Of a stretch of DNA of 64,000 nucleotides, positions 32,981 through 42,664 are shown piece by piece (position 1 is the first letter of the stretch; the number at the start of each line of letters is the position of its first letter). Source of the stretch: Oligoflexia bacterium. GTDB lineage: Bacteria > Bdellovibrionota > UBA1018. A program made the translations under genes and the position numbers. Where the stretch lies: the NCBI GenBank assembly GCA_023701205.1, contig JAMPXJ010000013.1:43251-107250 (forward strand), given 5' to 3'. The notes below the pieces were generated by a model. It worked only from the letters and a program-made list of their open reading frames with translations. It did not search any database and had not been told where the DNA came from.

Positions 32981-33754
32981 CTACGGCGCCAGAATCGCCG
33001 AAATCATCTCACGAACCGCGCGTTCCATCCCCACAAGCGCCGCGCGGCAAACGATCGAATGACCGATATTGTACTCCTCGATGAGCGGTTCGCGCGCCGC
33101 ATCCTCGAGCGCGGCCACTTTTCTCACGTTCTCGTAATCGAAGCCATGGCCGGCATGAACGTGCAGGCCAAGGGCCCGTCCTTGCCGGGCCGCCCGACTG
33201 ATCCGTTCCAGTTCCTCCGCTGCCCTCGCCTCCGAGCGCCCCTTGAAGGCCCCTTGTGCGGCCAGACAGTACCGCCCCGTATGAAGCTCAACCGCGTCCG
33301 CACCGAGTTCCGAGGCGATATGCATCACCGGGACAGAAGGCTCCACGAAAAGACTCACCCGAATCCCGGCCTTCTTCAAGCGGGACACTGCCGCGGCAAT
33401 GCGTTTTCTCCCTTTGCCGATGTCCAGCCCGCCTTCGGTCGTGATCTCCTTGCGCTTTTCCGGAACGAGGCAGCACCAATCCGGGCGGAGCCGCCCGGCG
33501 ATCCGGACCATTTCGTCCGTCGCGGCCATTTCGAGGTTCAAGGGCACCTTGAGCTCGCTGCGGAGACGTTTCACGTCTTCATCCTGGATATGGCGCCTGT
33601 CTTCACGCAAGTGCACCGTGATCTGCTCCGCTCCGGCCTGCTCGCACAGCCGCGCGGCTTCGAGCAGGTCGGGATAAGGCGTCTTGCGGAGCTGCCGAAG
33701 GGTCGCGACATGATCGATATTCACTCCCAGGCGGGGACTTTTGATCAGTGACAT
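32981..33754 (-). CDS. pdxJ: Pyridoxine 5'-phosphate synthase
   Basis: 257 residues from the ATG at 33754 (AAGGGAAG upstream). The barrel shows the PdxJ core LGVNIDHVATLRQLR at the N-terminus, GAEQITVHLREDRRHIQDED, and EYNIGHSIVCRA at the C-terminus. It condenses 3-amino-2-oxopropyl phosphate with deoxyxylulose 5-phosphate in vitamin B6 synthesis. In many relatives acpS follows pdxJ; here the next gene is nnr after only 9 bases. Confidence 0.95.
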   Translation of the reverse strand: MSLIKSPRLGVNIDHVATLRQLRKTPYPDLLEAARLCEQAGAEQITVHLREDRRHIQDEDVKRLRSELKVPLNLEMAATDEMVRIAGRLRPDWCCLVPEKRKEITTEGGLDIGKGRKRIAAAVSRLKKAGIRVSLFVEPSVPVMHIASELGADAVELHTGRYCLAAQGAFKGRSEARAAEELERISRAARQGRALGLHVHAGHGFDYENVRKVAALEDAAREPLIEEYNIGHSIVCRAALVGMERAVREMISAILAP

Positions 33755-33764
33755 AGCTTCCCTT

Positions 33765-35180
33765 TCAAGCGAGATGCTTCCGGATGCTCGCGGCGATCGC
33801 GCCGGCAAGCTTTCGGATCTGGTCGGAATCCTCGCCCTCCACGAGCACGCGCGCCAGGGGCTCCGTCCCTGAGTAGCGAACGAAGACACGACCTTTGTCC
33901 TTGAGGGCATTCTGGGCGGTCGCGATCGCGTGCGCGATCTCCTGAACCTTCTCGAAGGGCTCTTTGCGGGAAACCCGAATATCCTCGCGCGCCTGCGGGA
34001 AAAGCCTGATGGCCTTCTTGAGCTCTGAAAGCGGCTTCCCCGTCCGGCGCATCGCTTCGAGCACCTTCAAGGCCGCCACGATCCCGTCGCCGGTCGTGGC
34101 ATGATCCAGGAATACGATATGCCCTGACTGCTCGCCGCCGAGGTTGTAGCCGTTTTTGCGCATGCTCTCGACGACGTAGCGATCGCCCACCTGCGCACGA
34201 ACCATGGAGATGCCGTGCTCGCGCAAGGTCAGCTCCAAGCCCACATTGGACATGGGGGTGGTGACCACCGTCTGCTTGCGCAAAAGCCCCTGGCTGGCCA
34301 TCTCGATCGCGCACAAGCCGATGATCTGGTCGCCATCGACGATCTCGCCGTTCTCATCTGAAAGGATGCAGCGATCGCCGTCGCCATCGAGCGAGATCCC
34401 GATATCCGCGCGATACTCGATCGCCGCACCCGCGATGTTCTCCGGATGCAAAGCGCCGCACTTGTCGTTGATATTGAGGCCGTTCGGGCTGACGCCTTTC
34501 CGGATCACCTCGGCTCCGAGCTCCTCGAACACCAATGGCGCGACTTTATAGGCCGCTCCGTTGGCGCAGTCGAGTGCAATGCGGTAGCCCAGAAGGTCCA
34601 TATCCCTGGCGAAAAGGCTTTTAAGGAAAACCAGGTAGCGACCATGAACATCGTCGATGCGGAAGGCCTTGCCCACGAGGTCCCCTGTCGGACGGAATTT
34701 GTCGATTTCGCGCGTGAGCACCAGGCGTTCGATCTCGGCCTCCATCTCGTCGGGAAGCTTGTAGCCGTCGGCCGAGAAGATCTTGATCCCGTTGTCGCAG
34801 TAAGGATTATGGGACGCAGAAATCATGACGCCGGCATCCGCCCGCATGCTTTGCGTCACGAAAGCCACGCCCGGAGTCGGAAGCGGACCGATCAGGATCA
34901 CGTCCGCCCCCATCGAGCAGATGCCCGAGGCAATCGCCTGCTCGATCATGTAGCCGGAGATCCGGGTATCCTTGCCCACGACGATCTTCGCGCGACGAAC
35001 CGGCTTGGAGGACTCCAGCGGCTTCAAACCGACTGGATGCGAGCTGCGAACGCCACGGATCTGCTGGTTCATGAGCACATGGGCCACTGCCCGGCCCACC
35101 GCCATCGCGACCTCGCCCGTCATCGGGTACTCGTTCGCCACTCCGCGAATCCCATCGGTACCGAAAAGCCTCGTTGCCAT
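33765..35180 (-). CDS. glmM: Phosphoglucosamine mutase
   Basis: 471 residues. LFGTDGIRGVAN at the N-terminus, the phosphoserine loop VMISASHNPYCDNGIK (Ser near 117), metal loop DGDGDRC, sugar-binding GGEQSGHI and RYSGTEPLARV complete the four domains. It converts glucosamine-6-P to glucosamine-1-P for peptidoglycan and LPS. The insertion VRSSHPVGLKPLESSKPVRR (residues 43-62) lengthens the first domain. It is coupled to the c-di-AMP genes cdaR and cdaA, as in Firmicutes and some deltaproteobacteria, where GlmM can inhibit CdaA. Confidence 0.96.
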   Translation of the reverse strand: MATRLFGTDGIRGVANEYPMTGEVAMAVGRAVAHVLMNQQIRGVRSSHPVGLKPLESSKPVRRAKIVVGKDTRISGYMIEQAIASGICSMGADVILIGPLPTPGVAFVTQSMRADAGVMISASHNPYCDNGIKIFSADGYKLPDEMEAEIERLVLTREIDKFRPTGDLVGKAFRIDDVHGRYLVFLKSLFARDMDLLGYRIALDCANGAAYKVAPLVFEELGAEVIRKGVSPNGLNINDKCGALHPENIAGAAIEYRADIGISLDGDGDRCILSDENGEIVDGDQIIGLCAIEMASQGLLRKQTVVTTPMSNVGLELTLREHGISMVRAQVGDRYVVESMRKNGYNLGGEQSGHIVFLDHATTGDGIVAALKVLEAMRRTGKPLSELKKAIRLFPQAREDIRVSRKEPFEKVQEIAHAIATAQNALKDKGRVFVRYSGTEPLARVLVEGEDSDQIRKLAGAIAASIRKHLA

Positions 35181-35190
35181 AATTCTCCGA

Positions 35191-36105
35191 TCAGTAAAGC
35201 GTTACATTCACCTTATCAGGCACGACTTTGACGAGCCCGACATTTTCCGGCAGGGTCACACGCACCGGTTCCAGGTACCGCCCCTTCCGGCGCCCGGTGA
35301 GATCCACCACTGCGTATACCCTGCTGCGATCCAGACCTCGGAGATTCTCCGGGTCAGCCCGGACCAGGACAGTCACGCTCTTTTCCTCCAAACGAGCCTT
35401 GTAAGAGGTGAGCACGCGGATGTCCACGTTTTTGATCCGGAAGTTCGGAGACAGTGCTTCGACATCCAGGAATAGCCGAGGCAACTCGCCTTCGACCTGG
35501 ATGTTGTTGCGTGAGAGATCGAGCGAGACGTCTTTCTCCTGGCTCTGCTTCATTCCGGTCACGTCCACGGGGACCGTCTGCAGCTCGGTGATGCCGTCGA
35601 CCCGGCTTTCCGGGCCCTTGATCTTGACCGTATCAGGCTTCAAGACCGCGCGCGCCACGCGATAGCCTTCGGGTGGCGCTCCCCGCAATACCGCGCGCAC
35701 CGGCACGTCCCGGCGCTTCAGATATTCCAGCTTGATCAGGATCGCGGTGGGATTGATCGAAAGGACCTTCACGCCGATCGGCAGCCGGATATTGTCCGAA
35801 AAGAACCGATAGGTCACCAGACCCGGCTTGGCGCCCGCGAGATTCACTCGGATCGGGTCCTCGCGCCGATCCAGCACGGCCCGCAGGAAAGCCTTCGGGC
35901 CCGAGAGACGGAAGGTGATCTTCTCGGGGATCTCATTCGCCGGAATGATGTCCGCCGGCGTGATGAGCTCGAGAGGAATGTCCTTGGTGACCTCGACATT
36001 TCGCGAGCCGAGGACGACGAACCACAGCACCACCGCGATGGCGATGGATACGAGCTTCGTTCCGATATTGGTCAGCACCATGTGCCAGAACTTTTCCATC
36101 CTCAA
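35191..36105 (-). CDS. cdaR: YbbR-domain protein (CdaR-like)
   Basis: 304 residues. A single N-terminal membrane helix (residues about 12-33, GTKLVSIAIAVVLWFVVLGS) and tandem YbbR domains facing the periplasm (IPLELITPADIIPANEIPEK, VPVRAVLRGAPPEGYRV, VPVDVTGMKQ). In other bacteria CdaR modulates the diadenylate cyclase CdaA. It overlaps cdaA by four bases (ATGA), consistent with a complex. Confidence 0.85.
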   Translation of the reverse strand: MRMEKFWHMVLTNIGTKLVSIAIAVVLWFVVLGSRNVEVTKDIPLELITPADIIPANEIPEKITFRLSGPKAFLRAVLDRREDPIRVNLAGAKPGLVTYRFFSDNIRLPIGVKVLSINPTAILIKLEYLKRRDVPVRAVLRGAPPEGYRVARAVLKPDTVKIKGPESRVDGITELQTVPVDVTGMKQSQEKDVSLDLSRNNIQVEGELPRLFLDVEALSPNFRIKNVDIRVLTSYKARLEEKSVTVLVRADPENLRGLDRSRVYAVVDLTGRRKGRYLEPVRVTLPENVGLVKVVPDKVNVTLY

Positions 36106-36947
36106 TCTTCTCTTCTCCGGCTCCTGGCTTGCGCGGCTTGGATCCAGCCCCTCATCCGTCTGGGCAGGTTCATCTGGGAGCGCGAAAGATCCAGCAACGC
36201 CGATAGGCTTTGCCTGAGCTCCTGTTCATTGAGATTGGTCGTGATCTTGCCGTTCTTGACCAGATGCGCCTCTCCGGCCTCCTCCGACACCAGCACGACG
36301 ATGGCATCCGTGTCCTCGGTAAGCCCCAGCGCCGCGCGATGGCGCGTGCCGTAGCGCTTGTCGATATTGGGATCCTTCGAAAGCGGAAGAAAGCAGCCCG
36401 CCGCCGCCAATCGTCCCTCGCGGACGATCACCGCGCCGTCATGGATCGGCGAGGTCGGCGTGAAGATCGCGTAAAGCAGCTCGGATTTGACCCGGGATTC
36501 GACCTTCGAACCCGTATCGATGAAATTCTTGAGGCCCGTCTCCCGTTCGATCACGATCAACGCCCCGATGCGCTCGCGCGCGAGCCTCGTTGCCGCGCGC
36601 GCGATCTCGTCGACCATCTCCCGCTCCTCTTCGGCCGACGCCGCGGCGAAGAACGGGTTCTTGCCCACGTGCGTGAGCGCGCGCCTGAGATCGTCCTGGA
36701 AAAGCACGATCACGATCAGGATCAGGTAATCGAAGAAATACGAAAGCAGCCAGTGGGTCGTGAAAAGCTCGAGCGTGGAGGAGACGAAAAACGCGATCCC
36801 CAGGATACCCAGACCGGTGAGCATCTGCATCGCGCGGGTGCCCTTGATGAGCAGAAGCACGCGGTACACGATGAAACCCACGATGCCGATATCCAGCAGG
36901 TCGATCAGCCTCAGGCTGGACTGGAGGTTGTTGAGCAGATCTCCCAA
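36102..36947 (-). CDS. cdaA: Diadenylate cyclase CdaA
   Basis: 281 residues. Three N-terminal membrane helices (residues about 17-95) precede the DAC domain with the catalytic motifs DGAVIV and RHRAALGL near residues 168-173 and 204-211. It condenses two ATP into c-di-AMP, a regulator of cell-wall and osmotic balance. The cdaA-cdaR-glmM order is a hallmark. A basic, flexible tail (RRMRGWIQAAQARSRRRED) follows the domain. Confidence 0.93.
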   Translation of the reverse strand: MGDLLNNLQSSLRLIDLLDIGIVGFIVYRVLLLIKGTRAMQMLTGLGILGIAFFVSSTLELFTTHWLLSYFFDYLILIVIVLFQDDLRRALTHVGKNPFFAAASAEEEREMVDEIARAATRLARERIGALIVIERETGLKNFIDTGSKVESRVKSELLYAIFTPTSPIHDGAVIVREGRLAAAGCFLPLSKDPNIDKRYGTRHRAALGLTEDTDAIVVLVSEEAGEAHLVKNGKITTNLNEQELRQSLSALLDLSRSQMNLPRRMRGWIQAAQARSRRRED

Positions 36948-36983
36948 GGTTCGATTTGGGCGGTCGGTCCCTATTTCTGCAAA

Positions 36984-38906
36984 CTACGCAGGCATCGGCG
37001 CCGGCGCGGGCCCCCCTCCTGTTTCGGTGGTGCCGCTCTCGGAGGCGGCCACAGGGGTCGCGCCGCCGTTGGTGGACACGGGTACCGGGCGCTCGATCTT
37101 GAGGCCCTGAATGATGCGTTCCACTTCCTCGCCGTCAAGAGTCTCGTACTCGAGCAGGGCTTTGGCAAGCTCGTGCAGGGTCGGCAGCTTCGTCACCAGG
37201 ATCTCGCGGGCGCGGCGGTAGTTCCGCTCGACGATGTCGCGCACCTCGCGATCGATCGTCTGCGCCGTCTGCTCGGAATAATCCCGGTGCTGGGCGATCT
37301 CACGACCAAGGAAAATCGCCTCTTCTTTTTTCCCGAAGGTCACCGGCCCGAGCACGTCGCTCATGCCCCATTCGCAGACCATCCGCCGCGCAAGCTCGGT
37401 CGCGCGCTCGATGTCGTTGCCCGCGCCCGTCGTCTTCTGCGCGAGGACCAGCTCCTCGGCCAGGCGACCGCCCATGAGGAACGCGATATTGTTTTCCGCG
37501 CGATCCTTGCTCAGGCTCATGCGGTCTTCGTTGGGCAGCGTCTGAGTCACCCCGAGCGCCATCCCGCGGGGGATAATCGTGACCTTATGGATCGGATCCG
37601 TGCCCGGCATGAACTTGCCCACGAGCGTATGGCCCGCCTCGTGGTAAGCCGTCGTCTTGCGCTCGGTCTCCGAAAGCACCATGCTCTTGCGCTCCACGCC
37701 CATCAGGACCTTGTCCTTGGCGTGCTCGAAATCGGCCATCTCCAGGAACTTCTTGTTCTCGCGCGCCGCCAGGAGCGCGGCCTCGTTCACCAGGTTTTCC
37801 AGGTCCGCGCCCGAGAAGCCCGGGGTGCCGCGGGCGATCACCGAAAGGTTCACGTTGGTCGACATCGGCGTCTTGCGAGTATGGACCTTCAGAATCGCTT
37901 CGCGGCCCTTCACGTCCGGAGCCGAAACCACGACCCTGCGATCGAAGCGACCGGGACGCAGCAGCGCCGGATCCAGCACGTCCGGGCGGTTGGTCGCCGC
38001 GATCAGGATCACGCCGTCGTTGGATTCGAAGCCGTCCATTTCCACGAGCAGCTGGTTCAGGGTCTGTTCGCGCTCGTCGTGCCCGCCGCCCAGGCCCGCG
38101 CCGCGATGACGGCCAACGGCGTCGATCTCATCAATGAAGATGATGCAGGGAGCGTGTTTCTTCCCCTGCTCAAAGAGGTCGCGGACACGCGAGGCCCCCA
38201 CGCCCACGAACATCTCGACGAAGTCCGAGCCGGAAATCGAGAAGAACGGCACGCCCGCCTCTCCCGCGATCGCCTTGGCGAGCAGGGTCTTGCCGGTACC
38301 CGGGGGGCCCATGAGCAAGACGCCTTTGGGAATCCGTCCGCCCAGACGAGTGAACTTCTTCGGGTCTTTCAGGAATTCGATGATCTCCTCGAGCTCCTGC
38401 TTGGCTTCCTCGGCGCCGGCGACGTCCTTGAAAGTCACCCGATTATTGGATTCCGTAAGCAACCTGGCCTTGCTCTTTCCGAAGGACATGGCCTTGCCGC
38501 CGCCCACCTGCAGCTGCCGCATGAAGAGGAAGAAGAACACGAAAAGCAGCAGCATCGGGAACCACGACACCAGCACCTGCTGCCAGATCGGGGTCTTCTC
38601 GACGCGTTCGTAGTTGGGAATGATGTTGTTCTTCTCGAGAATCTCGAAAATCTTCGCGTTCTCGGTATCGCCCACCGTCTCGAATTGGCGCTTCCCGTCG
38701 GCCGGAGGCTCCTTGAAATTGCCTACGATGGAGTTGTCGGACTTGAAGGTGACGTCCGCCACCTTGCCTTCCTTCACGTACTGAACGAACTCGCTGAATT
38801 TGATGTCCTTGCGGCGCGGGGTTCCCGGATCAAAGAACTTGAATAGGCTCGCGAAGAGCAGAATCAACACGAACCAGAGCGCCACTGTCTTGTGCGAAGG
38901 CTTCAT
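36984..38906 (-). CDS. ftsH: ATP-dependent membrane protease FtsH
   Basis: 640 residues. Two membrane helices (residues about 8-24 and 108-130) with a periplasmic loop, AAA domain with Walker A GPPGTGKT near residue 198, Walker B IIFIDEID, arginine finger region (RPGRFDRR), and zinc protease motif HEAGH near residue 422. It degrades misfolded membrane proteins and regulatory proteins such as LpxC. It ends with a Gly/Pro/Ala-rich tail. Located downstream of tilS, the common arrangement. Confidence 0.97.
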   Translation of the reverse strand: MKPSHKTVALWFVLILLFASLFKFFDPGTPRRKDIKFSEFVQYVKEGKVADVTFKSDNSIVGNFKEPPADGKRQFETVGDTENAKIFEILEKNNIIPNYERVEKTPIWQQVLVSWFPMLLLFVFFFLFMRQLQVGGGKAMSFGKSKARLLTESNNRVTFKDVAGAEEAKQELEEIIEFLKDPKKFTRLGGRIPKGVLLMGPPGTGKTLLAKAIAGEAGVPFFSISGSDFVEMFVGVGASRVRDLFEQGKKHAPCIIFIDEIDAVGRHRGAGLGGGHDEREQTLNQLLVEMDGFESNDGVILIAATNRPDVLDPALLRPGRFDRRVVVSAPDVKGREAILKVHTRKTPMSTNVNLSVIARGTPGFSGADLENLVNEAALLAARENKKFLEMADFEHAKDKVLMGVERKSMVLSETERKTTAYHEAGHTLVGKFMPGTDPIHKVTIIPRGMALGVTQTLPNEDRMSLSKDRAENNIAFLMGGRLAEELVLAQKTTGAGNDIERATELARRMVCEWGMSDVLGPVTFGKKEEAIFLGREIAQHRDYSEQTAQTIDREVRDIVERNYRRAREILVTKLPTLHELAKALLEYETLDGEEVERIIQGLKIERPVPVSTNGGATPVAASESGTTETGGGPAPAPMPA

Positions 38907-39046
38907 CTTTTAGAAAACCAACCCTCTCTCATATAAGTCCGATTACTTTGGGTTACTTGCCGGGCATTCCAAGCCCGTGTTCAGCGTAGCATGAAAATTA
39001 AAATGAAATCAATTTTAAGACAGGCTCCACTCAGAAGTTTTCAGAG

Positions 39047-40096
39047 CTATTCCAGCAACTTACTCTTCTCGAGGGTCCAGCGCTCCGGAACGCCATTGCG
39101 CCCCGCTTCCCGAATCAGCTTCCAGCCTCGGGGAAGGTCAACCTGGGCTTTTTTCGCACTCTGACGGCCCGGGCTTTCCTGGCCGTCCCGAATCCATTCC
39201 CAATGCGAACGCCTGGGACTGATTCCGGCGGAGCTGAAAAGCGCGCCGAGCCCCTCCCGCAGTCGGGCGTTCGGTTGACACAGCTGCGCGCTTTGAGCCT
39301 GGGCGCGGAACGCGAGTTTCACCAGATGCTCCACCGCACGCGGAAAGATCGCCTCGACAGCCGGCATGAGCTCCAGGCGCATACGGGCCCTGAGAAAGCG
39401 CGGATCCCGATTCGTGGCGTCCTCACGCCAGGGTTGTCCCTCTTCAAGGAGGAATTCCCGCAGAGCCTCTTTCCGGATTTTCAAAAACGGCCTGAGCTCG
39501 ACGCCGTGACGGGCCGCAATGCCGCCGCCGTGGGTTTCCCCAGTGCCCGTCAGAAGGCGCCAAAGCACGGTCTCAGCGAGATCATCCGCCTGGTGCGCGG
39601 TCAGGACCCAAGCCTGGTGTTTTGCGGCCAGCTTCTCGAAAACCTGTTTGCGAGCCTTCCTTGCAACATCTTCCCAGGAGTCGCGCGTCTCGTGAGCCGG
39701 GGGCGCGAGGCGCACGACGTCGATCTTGAGCTTATGCCGCTTGGCAAAATCCCGAACGAACTGCTCGTCCGAATCCGATTCAGCTCCGCGCCAACCGTGA
39801 TTGACGTGCACGAGCCGGATCTGCTGACGGGCCGCCACTCGCCGGCCGTAGCGGGCCAGCAAAAGCGCAAGGGCGAGCGAGTCGGCGCCGCCGGAAACGG
39901 CGATAAGGATATGCGAACCTTTAGCGACCGCCAGAGGAGGCGCAAGCCCCTGGGCTTTGAGCATGGCGATCACCTGACGGATGAGCTGACCTCCAGCCGG
40001 GCCAGGCTTGGGATACGGAATACTGGCTGCGTTTCGGGGAGATTTCCGGGATGCGTTTGCCATCCTGGGGACTTTTTCATATCGATAGCCCCCCAC
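39047..40096 (-). CDS. tilS: tRNA(Ile)-lysidine synthase TilS
   Basis: About 349 residues from the GTG at 40096 (GGGAGG five bases before); an ATG at 40063 and a TTG at 40129 are alternatives. The PP-loop is ILIAVSGGADSLALALLLARYG, followed by HVNHGWRG, the TilS DxxH-like helix and TAHQADDLAETVLWRLLTGTG. It lysidinylates C34 of the CAU tRNA-Ile so that it reads AUA. The C-terminal substrate-binding part is short. A CAU tRNA gene lies 115 bases upstream on the other strand. Confidence 0.9.
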   Translation of the reverse strand: MGGYRYEKVPRMANASRKSPRNAASIPYPKPGPAGGQLIRQVIAMLKAQGLAPPLAVAKGSHILIAVSGGADSLALALLLARYGRRVAARQQIRLVHVNHGWRGAESDSDEQFVRDFAKRHKLKIDVVRLAPPAHETRDSWEDVARKARKQVFEKLAAKHQAWVLTAHQADDLAETVLWRLLTGTGETHGGGIAARHGVELRPFLKIRKEALREFLLEEGQPWREDATNRDPRFLRARMRLELMPAVEAIFPRAVEHLVKLAFRAQAQSAQLCQPNARLREGLGALFSSAGISPRRSHWEWIRDGQESPGRQSAKKAQVDLPRGWKLIREAGRNGVPERWTLEKSKLLE

Positions 40097-40210
40097 GCAA
40101 GCCTCCCGTAAGCCGTCCTGTGTGTTCAAAGAGATTTGTTGCGAAAACTTGCCAAAAAACTTGATTGATCCCTTTTGAAATCGGGGTTATGACAAGCCTC
40201 TCCTTTCGGC

Positions 40211-40287
40211 GGCTGGGTAGCTCAGATGGTTAGAGCGGCGGATTCATAACCCGCAGGTCGGCGGTTCGATCCCGCCCTCAGCCACCA
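40211..40287 (+). tRNA. tRNA with CAU anticodon (Met elongator, or Ile2)
   Basis: A full cloverleaf of 77 bases with encoded CCA: acceptor GGCTGGG/CTCAGCC, D-arm TAGCTCAGATGGTTAGAGC, anticodon loop TTCATAA, T-arm GGCGGTTCGATCCCGCC. The anticodon CAT fits elongator tRNA-Met; the same anticodon would be modified by TilS in tRNA-Ile2. Anticodon-stem sequence (GCGG/CCGC) looks more like elongator Met. Confidence 0.93.
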
Positions 40288-40679
40288 AAACTCTCTTAAT
40301 GTTCCGCACGTTAGAACAGTGTTCAAAATCTTTTGGATGCCGTTTTTCGTTTATTAGTCAACAAAGGGGCTACCGCAGCGTCTTGAGCCTGCCGGTGGCC
40401 GCACGCTCAAGCGCGTGAAGTCTTCTTAAATGACCAGGTGAAACTTGAGCTCGGGACAGTTCGGAATAACCAGGAAATGGGGGCCGCCCGGTAAACACTG
40501 CTTGATCCTTGAGAACGAGCAGTTTGACGATGGATATACCCATTTACCCATAGTGGGTAAATGGGTAATGACCGGCACAGCGATGCGTCGGCTCAACTTT
40601 CCAGTTTCAACTCGACGCCTTACTTTGACTCAGGTTACAGCTGAGCGTTTCGCAACAAGTTGAAAGAAATCGAGGTGCT
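40288..40679. other. Non-coding region with a 14-bp palindrome
   Basis: About 390 bases between the tRNA and the acetyltransferase. It contains a striking hairpin, TACCCATTTACCCA (40537-40550) and its reverse complement (40554-40567), around the 3-base loop TAG. A short frame crosses it but has no support. The rest shows nothing recognisable. Confidence 0.6.
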
Positions 40680-41132
40680 ATGATTGCCTTTAGAAAGGCC
40701 GTTCTTCCACAGGATGAAGCCGAACTTTTTCAGCTTAATCTTTTGCTGTCTCCCGACGAAACTATCGCTCGCTTTCGCGAAGACTTGAACAGAGCAGCAG
40801 ACTCGATCTTCGTGGCCACCGAACGAGAGCGGATTCTGGCTTTTACTAGCTTTAGCTATCCTCATTGGGACAACATTGCGCTTGCCATTCACCTCGTCGT
40901 GCAACCAGAGCAACGAGGAAACACCCTTGGCACACAGCTTCTGACCCAGGCGGTCGATGCCGCTAGACAGAGCGGATGCCGTTTTTTCACGATTCGAACG
41001 GCATCTTGGAATGAAAAAGCCATACGATTTTACGAGAGGAACGGTTTTGTTCCCCGGGCTGTTTTCGCTAATTATATTGGCGACGGGAACGATATGGTCT
41101 GGCTGGAACAGGATCTTCGTACAGAAAAGTAG
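40680..41132 (+). CDS. GNAT-family N-acetyltransferase
   Basis: 150 residues. The acetyl-CoA-binding motif A is visible as HLVVQPEQRGNTLGTQLLTQ (residues about 71-90, with the R/Q-x-x-G-x-G/A core), and motif B as NEKAIRFYERNGFVPRAVF. It should transfer acetyl groups to an amine, protein or small molecule in the cytoplasm; the substrate cannot be told. Composition is lower in GC than the neighbouring operons, which suggests an accessory gene. Confidence 0.88.
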   Translation: MIAFRKAVLPQDEAELFQLNLLLSPDETIARFREDLNRAADSIFVATERERILAFTSFSYPHWDNIALAIHLVVQPEQRGNTLGTQLLTQAVDAARQSGCRFFTIRTASWNEKAIRFYERNGFVPRAVFANYIGDGNDMVWLEQDLRTEK

Positions 41133-41232
41133 CCGTCTGAATCTAGTAATCTCGGTTTCATGGATGCTCGTGACCTCTGAACGGGTCGGGGTTTTCGGTG
41201 CTGCGTTTGCGCGGGGCGATCTTTAGGGTGAC

Positions 41233-41648
41233 TCAAAACTTGGTTTCGCGCTCCTGTAGTTGAGATCGAAGGTGGATTCCTAGGTCCGCCTCAAACTCCT
41301 GCTCGCTCACTTCGCGAAGGTCGAGTACCCTTGGACCATTCCCAGAAATCCGCCGAACCCGCCCAAAGGCTGGCAGCAGCTTCAATTCTGAAGCTGTTTC
41401 GCCGTCCGATCGAGCAGGGGCGTCGGCAAGGCGTTCTGCCAGCCTGCTGTATCGTAGACCCGTGACGCTTTGCCATTGAGCTCGACCTGCCCATCGATAA
41501 TCCGGCCTCGATCGCCAGGCTGAATCGTCAGCTCCAGGGAACCGCTCGGGCTCACGCACGTGTCGGCGAAGACGGAAGGGAACGCCAGGATTCCGAAGAA
41601 CAGGATAAAACCGGGGATGAGGGATTCAAATCGTTTCCAGAGCCGCAT
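41233..41648 (-). pseudogene. Exported protein gene, probably frameshifted
   Basis: A 5' part from the ATG at 41648 encodes a signal peptide (FILFFGILAFPSVFA) and a beta-rich mature start, ending at a stop near 41382 after DRTAKQLQN. The downstream sequence remains open in another frame (ending 41233) and reads like protein (RVLDLREVSEQEFEADLGIH). A single indel around 41385-41395 would join both. It may be a broken gene, a sequence error, or a short functional 88-residue protein. Family unknown. Confidence 0.4.
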
Positions 41649-41753
41649 TCTGATTACTCTCCTGCGATCCACTCTAAGCTGCCCGGATAAGACGAAGATG
41701 AAAACGGAATTAAAGATCTTTAACGACGAGTCCCGCTCCGCTATCTTGGAACC

Positions 41754-42533
41754 GTGAATCCTTGGACCGAAGCGGATCTAGCCGATCTCCGAAAAGCCAG
41801 GCTTCTGCTCGAGAATCCTGGGCTCGCGGCCAGGATCGTCGACAAGTTCGGAGTTCCGATCGAGAAGGGCCTGGCTCTCCTTCCTGCGAACTGGCAGAAA
41901 ACCTTGGCGAGCGCGACTCAAACGTCGCTCCAGAGGGCGCTCGACCTGGCCGTAACGAGCCTTGATCCGCGGTTCCCCAAGAAGCCTGCCAACCGGCTGC
42001 ATCAGGCGGGAATCGCCATCAGTGGCGCTATCGTGGGAGCCGGGGGCCTGGCTGCTTTGCCGTTGGAGCTTCCGCTCTCAACCACACTCATGCTCCGCTC
42101 GATCGCGGACATCGCGCGTAGCCAGGGAGAAGACATTTCCCTGCCCGAGAGCAAGATCCAATGTCTCACCGTTTTTGCCCTCGGTGGCCGCTCCGGCCGG
42201 GATGACGCGGCTGACTGCGGCTACTTCGCCGTCCGCGCTGCCCTGGCCCGCGCCGTGAGCGAGGCCGCTCAATTCCTTTCCAAGCGCGGGATTGCCGAAA
42301 AATCCGCACCCGCCCTGCTTCGGCTCATCTCCACGATCGCGCAACGCTTCGGTCTCGTGATCTCCGAGAAAGCCGCGGCCCAGGCCATTCCGATCATCGG
42401 CGCCGCCGGGGGCGCGACCCTCAACCTGCTCTTCATGGATCACTTCCAGAAGATGGCGCTCGGGCATTTCACCGTGCGCCGGCTGGAACGGATTCATGGC
42501 AAAGAGCAGGTCCTGGAGCGCTACTTCCCCTGA
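41754..42533 (+). CDS. EcsC-family protein
   Basis: 259 residues, GTG start. The pattern IAISGAIVGAGGLAALPLELPLSTTLMLRSIADIARSQGE, here split over residues about 87-126, and the C-terminal IPIIGAAGGATLNLLFMDHF match the EcsC protein family (PF12787-like), which has amphipathic, membrane-associated glycine-rich helices. Role in bacteria is poorly known; some members sit with ABC exporters. No neighbour here suggests a partner. Confidence 0.8.
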   Translation: MNPWTEADLADLRKARLLLENPGLAARIVDKFGVPIEKGLALLPANWQKTLASATQTSLQRALDLAVTSLDPRFPKKPANRLHQAGIAISGAIVGAGGLAALPLELPLSTTLMLRSIADIARSQGEDISLPESKIQCLTVFALGGRSGRDDAADCGYFAVRAALARAVSEAAQFLSKRGIAEKSAPALLRLISTIAQRFGLVISEKAAAQAIPIIGAAGGATLNLLFMDHFQKMALGHFTVRRLERIHGKEQVLERYFP

Positions 42534-42664
42534 CGAACTGTCGATCTTTTCTACAGCTGGCAGTCCCCCGGCGATCCCAAGTCCTGGGCAACGGGGAATT
42601 CGCCAACCAAAACGCGCGATTCCCATGGAATGACAGTTGCTAATTCCTCCACTCGAGGTACGGA

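Noticed and set aside
31361..33751. Long plus-strand reading frame opposite nnr and pdxJ
   Set aside because: It is antisense to two well-supported enzymes; in GC-rich DNA long opposite frames are common. The composition (His/Arg/Glu-rich, no domains) is typical of a shadow.
36210..38846. 878-codon plus-strand frame opposite cdaA and ftsH
   Set aside because: Same reason: the minus strand encodes FtsH and CdaA with all motifs.
40445..40663. 72-codon frame across the 14-bp hairpin
   Set aside because: No domain; the perfect palindrome in the middle dictates its residues. No convincing ribosome site.
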